Shown here: in pieces, positions 17,614-26,590 of the stretch
How the letters are laid out: each line of letters starts with the position of its first letter
Position numbering within the stretch: position 1 is the stretch's first letter
Assembly (NCBI RefSeq): GCF_003752505.1
Contig: NZ_RKHO01000001.1
Coordinates: 3,658,001 to 3,722,000 of the forward strand
DNA length: 64,000 bases
Source of the DNA: Nocardioides aurantiacus
GTDB taxonomy: Bacteria; Actinomycetota; Actinomycetes; Propionibacteriales; Nocardioidaceae
Direction of reading: 5' to 3'
Made by a program: the position numbers and the translations under genes
Notes under the pieces: generated by a model
The model's database searches: none
Seen by the model: the letters and a program-made list of their open reading frames with translations, nothing else
What the model was told of the DNA's origin: nothing

Positions 17614-17649
17614 CGGGCAGTTTCACCGGCTAGCCGGTGAAACTGCCCG
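17614..17649. repeat. Dispersed palindrome, copy A (36 bp, perfect)
   Basis: The left half contains GGCAGTTTCACCGGC, and the right half is its exact reverse complement with a TA centre. Two more copies with the same 15-bp half and centres TG and CA are at 35519 and 36683. This copy ends 15 bases before the stop codon of the minus-strand siderophore-interacting protein, so it can terminate that operon as well as being a member of a repeat family. Confidence 0.85.
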
Positions 17650-17664
17650 CCCCCGTCCCCGCCC

Positions 17665-18632
17665 CTACGACTGCATCGCCACCCCCCGCCGCCAGTAGCC
17701 CATGAAGGCGACCTGGCGGCGGTCGACGCCGACCTCCTGGACGAGCGCGCGGCGCAGGCGGGTGACCATGGTGGACTCGCCGGCGATCCAGGCGAAGACA
17801 CCCTCGAGGGGGCCGGAGGTGGGGTTGGTCGCGCGGCCGGCGACCTCCTCGCCGGAGCTGGAGTACGCCGGGGTCTCCCACAGCTCGGGGTCGACCTCGA
17901 CGACCGTCGGGTCCGCACCCGGCGCCGACGACGGCAGCCCGAGGCACTCCCGCACCGCCGGCACCAGTCGGCTGCCCACGTCGCGGTGGCCGCGGACCAG
18001 CCAGCGGACCTCGACGCCGGTGGGGGCGGGGAGGTCCTGGAAGTCGAGGGCGTCCGGGACCTCGAGGAAGACCGTGCCGGACGCGCCGCAGCCGAGGCCG
18101 GCCAGGATGCCGGCGATGGCCGGGACCGCGGACTCGTCGCCCACCAGCAGCAGCGAGGTGGCCTCGCCCGGGGTGAACTCGATGCCGCCGAACGGCACGC
18201 CGCGCCGCGGGGCCAGCAGCACGACGCGCATCCCCGGCCGGGCCCGCAGTGCCCAGCCGGCGCCCGGTCCGGCGAGGCCGTCCTCGTGGACCACGAAGTC
18301 GACGACGAGGCGGGTGTCGGCGCCGTACCCCTCGAGCTCGCGCACCGTGTAGGTCCGCATGTGGCCGCGCTGCTGCGGCGGGAGGGCGCGCCAGTCGGCG
18401 TACCAGTCCGCGCCGACGCCCTGGAGCGAGGGCAGCGTGCCGTGCTCCTCGGGCAGCACCAGCTTGATGCGCTGGTCCAGCCACGGGCCGTCGACGCCCA
18501 TGTCGGCCAGCTGGTCGCCGGCGAAGACGACCCGGACGAAGGACGGCGACAGCCGGGTGACCTCGACGGCCTCGACCTCGGTGAGCACCAGCGGCAGGAC
18601 GGGCGACGCCGCGGTGGTGGCGGTGGTCGGGC

Positions 18633-18636
<4 letters not shown>
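17665..18636 (-). CDS. Siderophore-interacting protein (FAD-dependent ferric-siderophore reductase)
   Basis: This 323-residue cytoplasmic flavoprotein belongs to the ViuB/SIP family, which releases iron by reducing imported ferric siderophores with NAD(P)H. The N-terminal FAD-binding barrel contains the RTYTVRELE motif (about residues 95-103, the usual RxYTxR flavin contact) and the C-terminal half is the SIP domain ending in FMGYWRRG. The ATG at 18636 overlaps the ATPase stop (ATGA). It is the last gene of a five-gene operon under iron-box control. A palindromic repeat follows its stop. Confidence 0.93.
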
Positions 18637-19474
<838 letters not shown>

Positions 19475-19475
<1 letters not shown>

Positions 19476-20551
19476 CAGGACCTCCGGGAGGTGCGTCCGG
19501 TGGCGAGCAGCCACAGCAGGAAGGGGGCGCCGACGGCACCGGTGACCACGCCGACGGGGAAGTTGACGTCCGGCACGGCGTACGCCGCGACGTGGTCGGC
19601 GGCGACCACGATGATCGCGCCGACCAGCCCGGCGCCGAGCAGCGTGGTGCGACCGCCGTTGAGCGACCGCGCGATCGGCCCGGCGAGGAAGGCCACGAAC
19701 GAGATCGGGCCGGCGGCGGCCACGCCGACCCCGACGAGCAGCACCGCGACGAGCAGCAGCAGGTCGGCCCGTCGTGGGGGTACGCCGAGCCCGGCGGCCG
19801 CGTCGTCACCGAGCTCGGAGGCCCGGGCCGAGCGGGACAGCACCACCAGCACGGGCACCACGACCAGCAGGAGCAGGGAGAGCACGCGGATGGTCGGCCA
19901 GTCGACGCGGTTGAGGCTGCCGATCAGCCACTGCAGCACGATCTGCGTGTCCCACTCGTCGGCGCGGGTGAAGAGGTACTGCACGACGGAGTAGAGCCCC
20001 GCGCTCAGCGCCACCCCGACCAGCACGAGCCGGGCCCCCGCGTGCGCGCCCACGAGCAGCCGCACGCCGACGGCGACGCCGACGGCGCCGAGCACCGCGG
20101 CGGCGGCCAGGGCGACGCCGCGCTGGTCGAGCACGACGATGGTGAACACCGCGGCGGTGCTGGCGCCGACGCTCACGCCGACCACGTCGGGGCTGGCCAG
20201 CGGGTTGCGCAGCGTGGTCTGGAAGATCGCCCCGCCGACCCCGAAGGCCAGCCCGACCAGCACGCCGAGCACGGCGCGCGGCAGCTTGCTCTCCATCAGG
20301 ATGTACGACGCCCCGGGGATCTCGGTGCCGGTGACGATCCGCACCACGTCGGGCAGCGTCACGATGAAGTCGCCCAGCGTGATCCGCACCAGGAAGACGG
20401 TCACCAGGAGCGCGGAGAGCGACGCGACCACCAGGCGGGTACGCCGCTGCGGGCGGCGGCGGGCGCGGCGTACGACCTCCCGCGGGTCGGGCGCGGGCCC
20501 TGCGGCGGCGGTCGCCGCCTCGCGGGGACGGGAACCCAGCACGGTGCTCAC
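19475..20551 (-). CDS. FecCD-family siderophore ABC permease
   Basis: The 358-residue permease has a charged N-terminal tail of about 40 residues, then the FecCD fold with roughly ten hydrophobic helices. LPRAVLGVLVGLAFGVGGAI and NPLASPDVVGVSVGAS (about residues 90-130) are the classic family motifs, and GPISFVAFLAGPIAR is the ATPase-coupling region. It pairs with the other permease encoded immediately upstream to form a heterodimeric channel. The GTG start at 20551 forms a GTGA overlap with that gene. Confidence 0.93.
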
Positions 20552-21591
20552 AGCGCCCCGATCCGGCCGCGTCGCACGAGGTGCAGGAAGACGGGGACGC
20601 CGACGACGGCGCTCATGATGCCCACCTGGACCTCCCCGGGCGGCAGCACCAGCCGGCCGACGGTGTCGGCGGCGACGACCAGCACCGCGCCGAAACCGAG
20701 GCTCAGCGGCAGCACCGACCGGTAGTCGGGACCGACCAGGGCGCGTACGCCGTGCGGCACGATCAGCCCGACGAAGGCGATCGGCCCGGCGAGCGCGACG
20801 GCCGACCCGGCGAGCAGCACCGTGGCGAGGCCGACGACGAGCCGGTCCCGGACCACGTGGCGGCCCAGCCCGCGGGCGAGGTCGTCACCGAGCGCCAGGG
20901 CGTTGAGGGTGCGGGCACAGGCGAGGCCGAGCACGGCGCCGACGGCGAGGAACGGCAGGCCGATCAGCAGCACCTCGTCGCCGCGCCCGGCCACGGTGCC
21001 GACCTGCCAGAGCCGGAACGACTCGACGGTCTTGCGGTCGACGAGCAGCAGTCCGGAGACCCAGCTGGTGACGGCGGCGGTGAGCGCGGCGCCGGCGATC
21101 GCGACCTTGACCGGGGTGGCGCCGTCGCGGCCCACCGAGGCGATCGCGTGCACCAGCACCAGGGCGATCGCCGCGCCGGCGAAGGCCCACCAGACGTAGG
21201 CCCGGATGTCGGAGACGCCCATCACCGAGATCGCGACCACCATGGCGAGCGAGGCGCCGGCGTTGACGCCGAGCACGCCGGGGTCGGCGAGCGGGTTGCG
21301 GGTCAGGCCCTGCATCAGCGCCCCGACCAGGCCCAGGGCGCCGCCGACGGCGAGCCCGAGCAGGGTGCGGTCGAGGCGCACCGCGGCGATCTCGTGGGTG
21401 GGGCTGCCGGGATCGAGCAGCGAGGTCGGCCCGATCCACCGGGCACCCAGCAGCACCGAGGCCGCGGCGACCACGAGCAGCGCCACCACCAGCACCGCCA
21501 CGGCCGTGACCGGGGACGCACGCCGCACCCCCTCGGGGCGCGCGCGGAGGCGCCCCGAGGGGGTGGCGGGCGTGCGGGTGGCGGTGCTCAC
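20548..21591 (-). CDS. FecCD-family siderophore ABC permease
   Basis: This 347-residue second permease shows LDRTLLGLAVGGALGLVGAL, NPLADPGVLGVNAGASLAMV and GPIAFVGLIVPHGVRALVGP, the last being the canonical EAA-like loop that docks to the ATPase. The GTG at 21591 lies in a GTGA overlap with the substrate-binding protein gene, so all five genes form one tightly coupled unit. A long in-frame extension further upstream lies across the binding-protein gene and is not real. Confidence 0.93.
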   Translation of the reverse strand: MSTATRTPATPSGRLRARPEGVRRASPVTAVAVLVVALLVVAAASVLLGARWIGPTSLLDPGSPTHEIAAVRLDRTLLGLAVGGALGLVGALMQGLTRNPLADPGVLGVNAGASLAMVVAISVMGVSDIRAYVWWAFAGAAIALVLVHAIASVGRDGATPVKVAIAGAALTAAVTSWVSGLLLVDRKTVESFRLWQVGTVAGRGDEVLLIGLPFLAVGAVLGLACARTLNALALGDDLARGLGRHVVRDRLVVGLATVLLAGSAVALAGPIAFVGLIVPHGVRALVGPDYRSVLPLSLGFGAVLVVAADTVGRLVLPPGEVQVGIMSAVVGVPVFLHLVRRGRIGAL

Positions 21592-22622
21592 GAGCCCTGG
21601 ACGGCCTTGCTGACCTCGGGCACGAACTCGTCGATGATGAACGGGATCGAGAGCGGGGTCGGGTTGGTGACCGCCATCGCGACCTGCTTGTCGGCCTCGG
21701 CGTAGGCGTGGCCCTCGGCGATGGCCGGCAGCTGGCCGACCAGCTTGTCCTGGGTGAACTTCTCCATGTCCTCCGGCGTCTCGGCCCAGGTCAGGAAGAC
21801 GTCGGAGTCCAGCTCGGGGGCCTTCTCGGCCGAGACGGTGCTGTAGAACTCGCCGGGCTTGATCGACTCCGCGACCGCCGGGGCGTCCTCGAGGCCGAGG
21901 TCGTGCATGAAGGCGACCCGCGGGTCCTCCGGCGCGTAGATCCCGACGGTGGAGAGGTCGGTGGTGGCGAGGTAGCCGAAGATCATCGAGGCCCCCTGGA
22001 TCTCGGGGTGGTCCTCCTTGGCCGCGTCGATCTCCTGCTGCGTCTGCGCGACGACCTCCTCGGCGGCGCTCGTGCGTCCCAGCGCCTTCGCGACCGTGTC
22101 GAGCGAGGTCTGCCACGGCGTCGTCCAGGGCGCCTCGGGGTAGGCCACGACCGGCGCGATCTTGGAGAGCTTCTCGTACTCCTGCTCGGTGATGCCGGAG
22201 TTGGTGGCCAGGATGACGTCGGGCCGCGTCTGGGCGACCTCCTCGATCGGGGCGCCGTCCGCGTCGTCGTAGCGCACCGGCGCCTCGGCGCCGAGCTCCT
22301 CGACGGCGGCGTCGAAGTAGTCCGAGCTGCCGGTGTCGTTGCCGCCCCAGGTCAGCTTGGTCGCGCCGACGGGCACGACGCCGAGCGAGACGGCGTGGTC
22401 CTGGTCGCTCCAGCCGAGGGTGGCCACGCGCTTCGGCTCCTCGGTGAGGGTGGTCTCGCCGAAGGCGTGCTCGATCGTCACGGGGTAGGCGTCGGCGTCC
22501 ACCTCCGTGGTCGTGCTGGAGGCCGCGGCATCGCCGCCGTCCTCGGTCGAGCCGGTCGAGCAGCCGCTGAGGGCGAGCGCTCCGAGACCGGCGGCCAGGG
22601 CGAGGTGCCGCAGTCGCGTCAT
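21588..22622 (-). CDS. Iron-siderophore ABC transporter substrate-binding lipoprotein
   Basis: The 344-residue product has a lipoprotein signal (LALSG-Cys21) followed by a low-complexity Gly/Ser/Thr linker and a FepB/FhuD-type periplasmic-binding fold: KRVATLGWSDQDHAVSLG, RPDVILATNSGITEQEYEKL and a long helix joining the two lobes. It captures the ferric siderophore outside the membrane. It is the first gene of the operon; two overlapping inverted repeats typical of iron-dependent repressors lie 30-61 bases upstream of its ATG. No siderophore biosynthesis genes are in the window, so the ligand could be self-made elsewhere or taken from other microbes. Confidence 0.94.
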   Translation of the reverse strand: MTRLRHLALAAGLGALALSGCSTGSTEDGGDAAASSTTTEVDADAYPVTIEHAFGETTLTEEPKRVATLGWSDQDHAVSLGVVPVGATKLTWGGNDTGSSDYFDAAVEELGAEAPVRYDDADGAPIEEVAQTRPDVILATNSGITEQEYEKLSKIAPVVAYPEAPWTTPWQTSLDTVAKALGRTSAAEEVVAQTQQEIDAAKEDHPEIQGASMIFGYLATTDLSTVGIYAPEDPRVAFMHDLGLEDAPAVAESIKPGEFYSTVSAEKAPELDSDVFLTWAETPEDMEKFTQDKLVGQLPAIAEGHAYAEADKQVAMAVTNPTPLSIPFIIDEFVPEVSKAVQGS

Positions 22623-22651
22623 CAGGTGTCCTTCGAGGAAGAGGGTGGGAG

Positions 22652-22683
22652 AGGTAAGCCTTGGCTTACTTAGGGCACCCTAA
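22652..22683 (-). promoter_or_regulatory. Two adjoining iron boxes (DtxR/IdeR-type operators)
   Basis: Bases 22652-22671 contain GTAAGCC-TT-GGCTTAC and bases 22670-22683 read TTAGGG-CA-CCCTAA. Both resemble the DtxR/IdeR consensus built on TTAGGTTAG half sites. They overlap by two bases and sit directly ahead of the siderophore-uptake operon. Two boxes side by side fit binding of two repressor dimers under iron-replete conditions. A third half-site-like TTAGGTT lies at about 22729, next to dcd. Confidence 0.75.
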
Positions 22684-22744
22684 CCTCTAGGACCGGCTCG
22701 GACGCAAGGGGTGCCCCCGACCCGGCTGGGTTAGGTTGGCGCCC

Positions 22745-23320
22745 GTGCTGCTCTCCGACCGCGACATCCTCGCCGAGATCGACCTGGGACGGATCGCGCT
22801 GGACCCCTACGACGCGGCGATGATCCAGCCCTCGAGCATCGACTTCCGGCTCGACCGGTTCTTCCGCGTCTTCGAGAACCACCGCTACCCCCACATCGAC
22901 CCCGCGGCCGACCAGTCCGACCTGACGCGCGAGGTCGTGGCCGAGGGCGACGAGCCGTTCATCCTGCACCCGGGCGAGTTCGTGCTCGGGTCGACCTACG
23001 AGACGGTGTCGCTGCCCGACGACGTCGCCGCCCGCGTCGAGGGCAAGTCCTCGCTGGGCCGGCTGGGGCTGCTCACGCACGCCACCGCCGGCTTCGTCGA
23101 TCCCGGCTTCAGCGGCCACGTGACCCTCGAGCTGGCCAACGTCGCGACGCTGCCGATCAAGCTCTACCCGGGCATGAAGATCGGCCAGCTGTGCTTCTTC
23201 CGGCTCTCCTCGCCGGCCCAGCACCCCTACGGCTCGGCGAAGTACGGCTCGCGCTACCAGGGCCAGCGCGGCCCGACGCCGTCGAAGTCGTTCGCCAACT
23301 TCCACCGGACCCAGATCTGA
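22745..23320 (+). CDS. dcd: dCTP deaminase
   Basis: This 191-residue trimeric enzyme deaminates dCTP to dUTP; several actinobacterial members are bifunctional and go on to dUMP, which cannot be decided by eye here. The start GTG at 22745 gives the standard N-terminus (M)[27 protein letters not shown] (about residues 24-40), [13 protein letters not shown] (about residues 98-111) and [19 protein letters not shown] carry the conserved nucleotide and catalytic residues. A TTG nine bases earlier would add three residues and breaks family convention. A TAGGTT-like -10 box ends about a dozen bases before the GTG, so the transcript may be leaderless. Confidence 0.95.
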   Translation: MLLSDRDILAEIDLGRIALDPYDAAMIQPSSIDFRLDRFFRVFENHRYPHIDPAADQSDLTREVVAEGDEPFILHPGEFVLGSTYETVSLPDDVAARVEGKSSLGRLGLLTHATAGFVDPGFSGHVTLELANVATLPIKLYPGMKIGQLCFFRLSSPAQHPYGSAKYGSRYQGQRGPTPSKSFANFHRTQI

Positions 23321-23324
23321 GCCC

Positions 23325-24119
23325 ATGGCGTTCCAGCGCTACGTCGCCCTCGGCGACTCCTTCACCGAGGGCGTCGGCGACCCCGACCCCGACCGTCCCG
23401 CGGGCCTGCGCGGCTGGGCCGACCGGGTCGCGGAGGTGCTCGAGGACCGGGCCCACGACGCGGGCACCGGCTTCGGTTACGCCAACCTCGCCATCCGCGG
23501 CCGCAAGCTGCTGCCGATCCTCGAGGAGCAGCTGGACCCCGCGCTGGCGCTCGCCCCCGACCTGGTGACGATCCACGCCGGCGCCAACGACGTGCTGCGC
23601 CCGCGGGTCGACCTCGACGCCCTCGCCGCGGCGTACGACGCGGGCGTGGGCCGGCTCGCGGCCACCGGCGCCCGCGTGGTCGTCTTCACGATCTGGGACC
23701 CGGGCGGGTCGGGCATCTACGGCGCCCTGCGGGGCCGGATGGCGGTCTTCAACGAGCACGTCCGCGAGATCAGCGACCGCCACGGGACCGACCTGGTCGA
23801 CATGTGGCGAATGCGCGACCAACCCGTCGGCCAGCTCATGGACACCGACCGGATGCACCTCAACGCCCGCGGCCACGACGCCATCGCCCGGGCCGTGCTG
23901 GCGGCCCTCGACGTGCCCCACGCGGTGCCGCCGCCCGAGCCCTTCGTCGCCCCCGCCCTCAGCCGCCGCGAGCAGCTGCGCGAGGACGCCCGCTGGACCC
24001 GCGAGTTCCTGCTCCCCTGGGTGCACCGCCGGGTCACCGGGCGCTCCTCGGGCGACGGCCTGGCCCCGCGGCGCCCGACCCTCGCACCGGTGCTGCCGAG
24101 CACCGACCGCGTCGGGTAA
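23325..24119 (+). CDS. SGNH/GDSL-family hydrolase
   Basis: This 264-residue protein without a signal peptide has the SGNH blocks: GDSFTEGVGD (block I, nucleophile Ser12), GANDVLRP (block III) and DRMHLNARGHDAIA (block V with catalytic Asp and His). The family includes esterases, lipases and acetylhydrolases. The C-terminal 60 residues are Arg/Pro-rich and bear no recognised domain. It starts four bases after the dcd stop, so the two share a transcript, though no functional link is known. Confidence 0.9.
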   Translation: MAFQRYVALGDSFTEGVGDPDPDRPAGLRGWADRVAEVLEDRAHDAGTGFGYANLAIRGRKLLPILEEQLDPALALAPDLVTIHAGANDVLRPRVDLDALAAAYDAGVGRLAATGARVVVFTIWDPGGSGIYGALRGRMAVFNEHVREISDRHGTDLVDMWRMRDQPVGQLMDTDRMHLNARGHDAIARAVLAALDVPHAVPPPEPFVAPALSRREQLREDARWTREFLLPWVHRRVTGRSSGDGLAPRRPTLAPVLPSTDRVG

Positions 24120-24159
24120 CCTCGGCCCCGGCGTCGTCGCAGCACCGGACGGCGGCCAC

Positions 24160-24235
24160 GCGGATGTAGCTCAGTTGGTAGAGCGCGACCTTCCCAAGGT
24201 CGATGTCGCGAGTTCGAGTCTCGTCATCCGCTCCA
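24160..24235 (+). tRNA. tRNA-Gly, anticodon CCC
   Basis: A full cloverleaf is visible: acceptor GCGGATG (24160-24166) pairing with CATCCGC (24225-24231), a D-loop with AGCTCAGTTGGTAGAGC, anticodon loop TTCCCAA with CCC at 24193-24195, and T-arm with GTTCGAGTC. The discriminator is U, as expected for glycine, and CCA is encoded at 24233-24235. It reads GGG codons. The last A of the encoded CCA is also the first base of the next gene's ATG. Confidence 0.97.
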
Positions 24236-24903
24236 TGTCCTCCTCCCCGGCAGCCGGTCCCACCGGCGCGTTCGCGGGGTTCCCACCTGCCGCGCTCGAC
24301 TTCTACGACGACCTCGAGCTCGACAACACGCGGACGTTCTGGGAGGCGCACAAGCAGGCGTACGCCGACCACGTCCGCGCCCCGATGCTCGCCCTCACCG
24401 AGGCGCTGGCGCCGGAGTTCGGTCCGGCGAAGGTCTACCGCCCCTACCGCGACGTGCGGTTCTCCAAGGACAAGACGCCCTACAAGGAGCACCAGGGGGC
24501 GATCGTCAGCACCGCGCCGGCGACCGGGTGGTACGTCCAGGTCGCCGCCCCCGGCGTCCGCGTCGGCGCCGGCTCCTACCGCGCCGACGGCCCCGACCTC
24601 GCCCGGATCCGCGCCGCCATCGACGCCGACCACTCCGGCCGCGAGCTCGAGCGCATCCTGCGGCGGCTGACCTCGGCGGGCTTCGAGGTCGGCGGCGAGC
24701 GGCTCAAGACGACCCCGCGGGGCTGGTCGGCCGACCACCCCCGCATCGACCTGCTGCGCCACAAGTCGCTCTTCGTGGGCCGCCACTACGGCTTCGAGCC
24801 GTTCGTCCACACCCCCGAGCTCCTCGACCACGTCCGCGACGACTGGCGGCAGCTCCGCCCCCTCGTCGAGTGGCTCACCGCCCGCGTCGGCGTGCTGGGC
24901 TGA
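24235..24903 (+). CDS. DUF2461 domain protein
   Basis: The 222-residue product matches DUF2461 (TIGR02453) almost end to end: FAGFPPAALDFYDDLELDNTR near the start, YRPYRDVRFSKDKTPYKEHQ (about residues 63-83) and LRHKSLFVGRHYG near residue 175. Its function is unknown. The only usable start is ATG 24235, whose A is the 3' A of the tRNA-Gly CCA; there is no other ATG, GTG or TTG before the conserved FAGFP block, and the space upstream is the tRNA itself. Translation of this mRNA must therefore compete with, or follow, tRNA processing. Confidence 0.85.
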   Translation: MSSSPAAGPTGAFAGFPPAALDFYDDLELDNTRTFWEAHKQAYADHVRAPMLALTEALAPEFGPAKVYRPYRDVRFSKDKTPYKEHQGAIVSTAPATGWYVQVAAPGVRVGAGSYRADGPDLARIRAAIDADHSGRELERILRRLTSAGFEVGGERLKTTPRGWSADHPRIDLLRHKSLFVGRHYGFEPFVHTPELLDHVRDDWRQLRPLVEWLTARVGVLG

Positions 24904-24933
24904 GGTCGGGCTGGTGCGTCGGGCGAGGGACGG

Positions 24934-26019
24934 CTACGCGCCGACCCCGCCCACCCCGGCAGCCCGGCGCTTCCACTTGCGGCGCTTGCGGTCGAGGTCG
25001 GCGACCTCGGCCTCGAGCGTGGCGAGCCGGGCGCGCAGGGTGGTGTTGTCGGCCAGGGCGTCGCCGAGGGCGTCGACGGCGACGGCGAGCTGGTCGCGGG
25101 CGCCCGGGAGCGTGGTGGGCTCGCCGGCGTCGAGGAGGTCCAGCAGGTCGCCCTGGAGGTCGTAGCCGCCCGCCTCGAGCGTGGTGCGCCAGCGCTCCAC
25201 GAGCGGCGCGAGGACGTCGGTCGGCACGGTCGGCATCGCGGCCGCCTCGGCGTCCGCCGCGTCGGGCACGACGAGGCCCGTGCCCGCCCGGGCCAGCGGG
25301 GCGTCGAGCTGGCGGTTGACGCGACGCAGCACGGCGACACCGGCCGGATCGGCGTACGCCGGGACCCGGACGGGCAGCCGGGCGGCGACCTCCTCGCCGA
25401 GGCGCAGCTCGCGGACGACTCCCGCCCACTGCCGCGCCGGGTCGCGGTCGGCGACCACGTGGACCCGGTCGTGGTGCAGCGTCCAGGCCCAGCGCGCGAC
25501 GAGCGAGCCGAGCTCGTGGCCGGCCCAGTAGTCCTCGCCCTGCCGGTGCTCGCGGGCGCCGCCGGTGGCGTGGTCGAGCACGCGGGCGGCGTACTTCTCC
25601 CAACCGGTGCCCGAGCCGCGCCGCAGCGCAGCGAGCCAGGAGCCGTAGAGCTGGGCGGAGAACGCGTCGAGGGTGAGCACGAGGTGCACCTCGACGCCGA
25701 TCAGCGGGTCGAGGGCGAGGCGCAGCTGGTCCTTGTCGGCCGCACCGAGGTCGGGGGTCGAGACCACGCTGGTCCCGCGGTGCTCCCAGACCCGGTCGCA
25801 GATCCGCGCCCAGCGGCCCTCGACGTCGCGGCGGGCGAGCTCGGCGTCGCGGTGGGTGCGCAGCAGCTCGTGGGTCGCGAGCCCGGCCTCCTCACGGGTG
25901 GCCACGACCCGGACGCCGGCCTCGCCGAGCGCGTCGGCGTGGTGCTCCAGGGTCGCGGGGATGACGGGGCGTGCCGCCTGGGGCAGCCCGAGGTGCCAGA
26001 CCAACCTGCGTCGTGCCAT
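24934..26019 (-). CDS. Sulfotransferase-fold-like hypothetical protein with C-terminal coiled coil
   Basis: I do not recognise a named family with certainty. The 361-residue protein starts RRLVWHLGLPQAARPVIPATL, which looks like the degenerate P-loop (HLGLPKTGT-like) of actinobacterial sulfotransferase-related proteins but lacks the usual Lys and Thr. A middle section (VHVVADRDPARQWAGVVREL) also fits that fold. Residues about 305-345 form a heptad-like coiled coil ending in a basic KRRKWKRR stretch. The start at ATG 26019 is the most natural. It could be a divergent sulfotransferase or a glycan-linked protein; loss of key P-loop residues argues against catalysis. Confidence 0.6.
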   Translation of the reverse strand: MARRRLVWHLGLPQAARPVIPATLEHHADALGEAGVRVVATREEAGLATHELLRTHRDAELARRDVEGRWARICDRVWEHRGTSVVSTPDLGAADKDQLRLALDPLIGVEVHLVLTLDAFSAQLYGSWLAALRRGSGTGWEKYAARVLDHATGGAREHRQGEDYWAGHELGSLVARWAWTLHHDRVHVVADRDPARQWAGVVRELRLGEEVAARLPVRVPAYADPAGVAVLRRVNRQLDAPLARAGTGLVVPDAADAEAAAMPTVPTDVLAPLVERWRTTLEAGGYDLQGDLLDLLDAGEPTTLPGARDQLAVAVDALGDALADNTTLRARLATLEAEVADLDRKRRKWKRRAAGVGGVGA

Positions 26020-26071
26020 GGCCCCGAGCGTGGGGGCGCGACGCGTCCGCGCGGTGAACGGCGGAGGTCCG

Positions 26072-26590
26072 TCAGGGAACCGTCGTGGGGACCGTGGTCT
26101 CCTCGGCCGCACCCGCGACCTCCGGTGCCGTGGTGGCCGTCTGCGTCGGGGCCGGGCTCGGTGCGCTGCTGCCCGCCTTGCCGCCACCCGTCTGGCCCTT
26201 GCCGGGCTGGGGGCCCGAGCTGCCAGGCTGCCCGTTGCCAGGCTGCCCGTTGCCCGGCTGCCCGTTCGGGTGGCTGGTGCCGGGCTGACCGTTGGGCTGG
26301 CCGTCGGGTTGGCCGTTGCCGGGCTGGCCGTTCGGCTGGCCGGCTGGTCCGGGCTGGTTGCCCGGACCGGGCTGCCCGGGCCCCTGGCCGTCGTCGTCCT
26401 CGTCCTGGTCGTCCTGGTCGTCCTCGTCGACGTCGTGGGGCAGTTCGAGGTGGACCGGCATCGACCACATCTGCAGCGGGGCGGCGGAGACCGTCAACCC
26501 GGCCGCGCTTCCCGTCGTCAGCGCCGTCGGGAGCACCAGCAGCCCGACCAGCACTGCGGCGAGGGTGAGCGCCGCCCAGAGCCGCCTCAC
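26072..26590 (-). CDS. Exported acidic, Gly/Pro/Asn/Gln-repeat protein
   Basis: This 172-residue protein starts at a GTG in a GTGA overlap with the signal peptidase gene. It has an N-terminal hydrophobic segment (about residues 4-27), a short region (LQMWSMPVHLELPHDV), an acidic run of Asp/Glu/Gln (about residues 52-65), then about 50 residues built of NGQPG, NGQPD and similar units, and a Ser/Thr/Ala-rich tail. The repeats are encoded by related but drifted DNA words, so they are old. No family is recognised. Position in the SipW-like cluster suggests a cell-surface partner or anchor of the small secreted protein encoded first. Confidence 0.75.
   Translation of the reverse strand: MRRLWAALTLAAVLVGLLVLPTALTTGSAAGLTVSAAPLQMWSMPVHLELPHDVDEDDQDDQDEDDDGQGPGQPGPGNQPGPAGQPNGQPGNGQPDGQPNGQPGTSHPNGQPGNGQPGNGQPGSSGPQPGKGQTGGGKAGSSAPSPAPTQTATTAPEVAGAAEETTVPTTVP

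Noticed and set aside
22736-22744. TTG start that would lengthen dCTP deaminase by three residues
   Set aside because: The GTG at 22745 gives the conserved MLLSDRDI start; the TTG lies just after a likely -10 box.
25620-26019. Functional sulfotransferase P-loop
   Set aside because: The loop reads GLPQAARP and lacks the Lys-Thr/Ser needed for phosphate binding, so I only call it fold-like.
26210-26400. Repeating block that could be mistaken for a CRISPR-like or tandem repeat array
   Set aside because: Units are short, in frame with NGQPG peptides, and lack unique spacers; no cas genes exist in the window.
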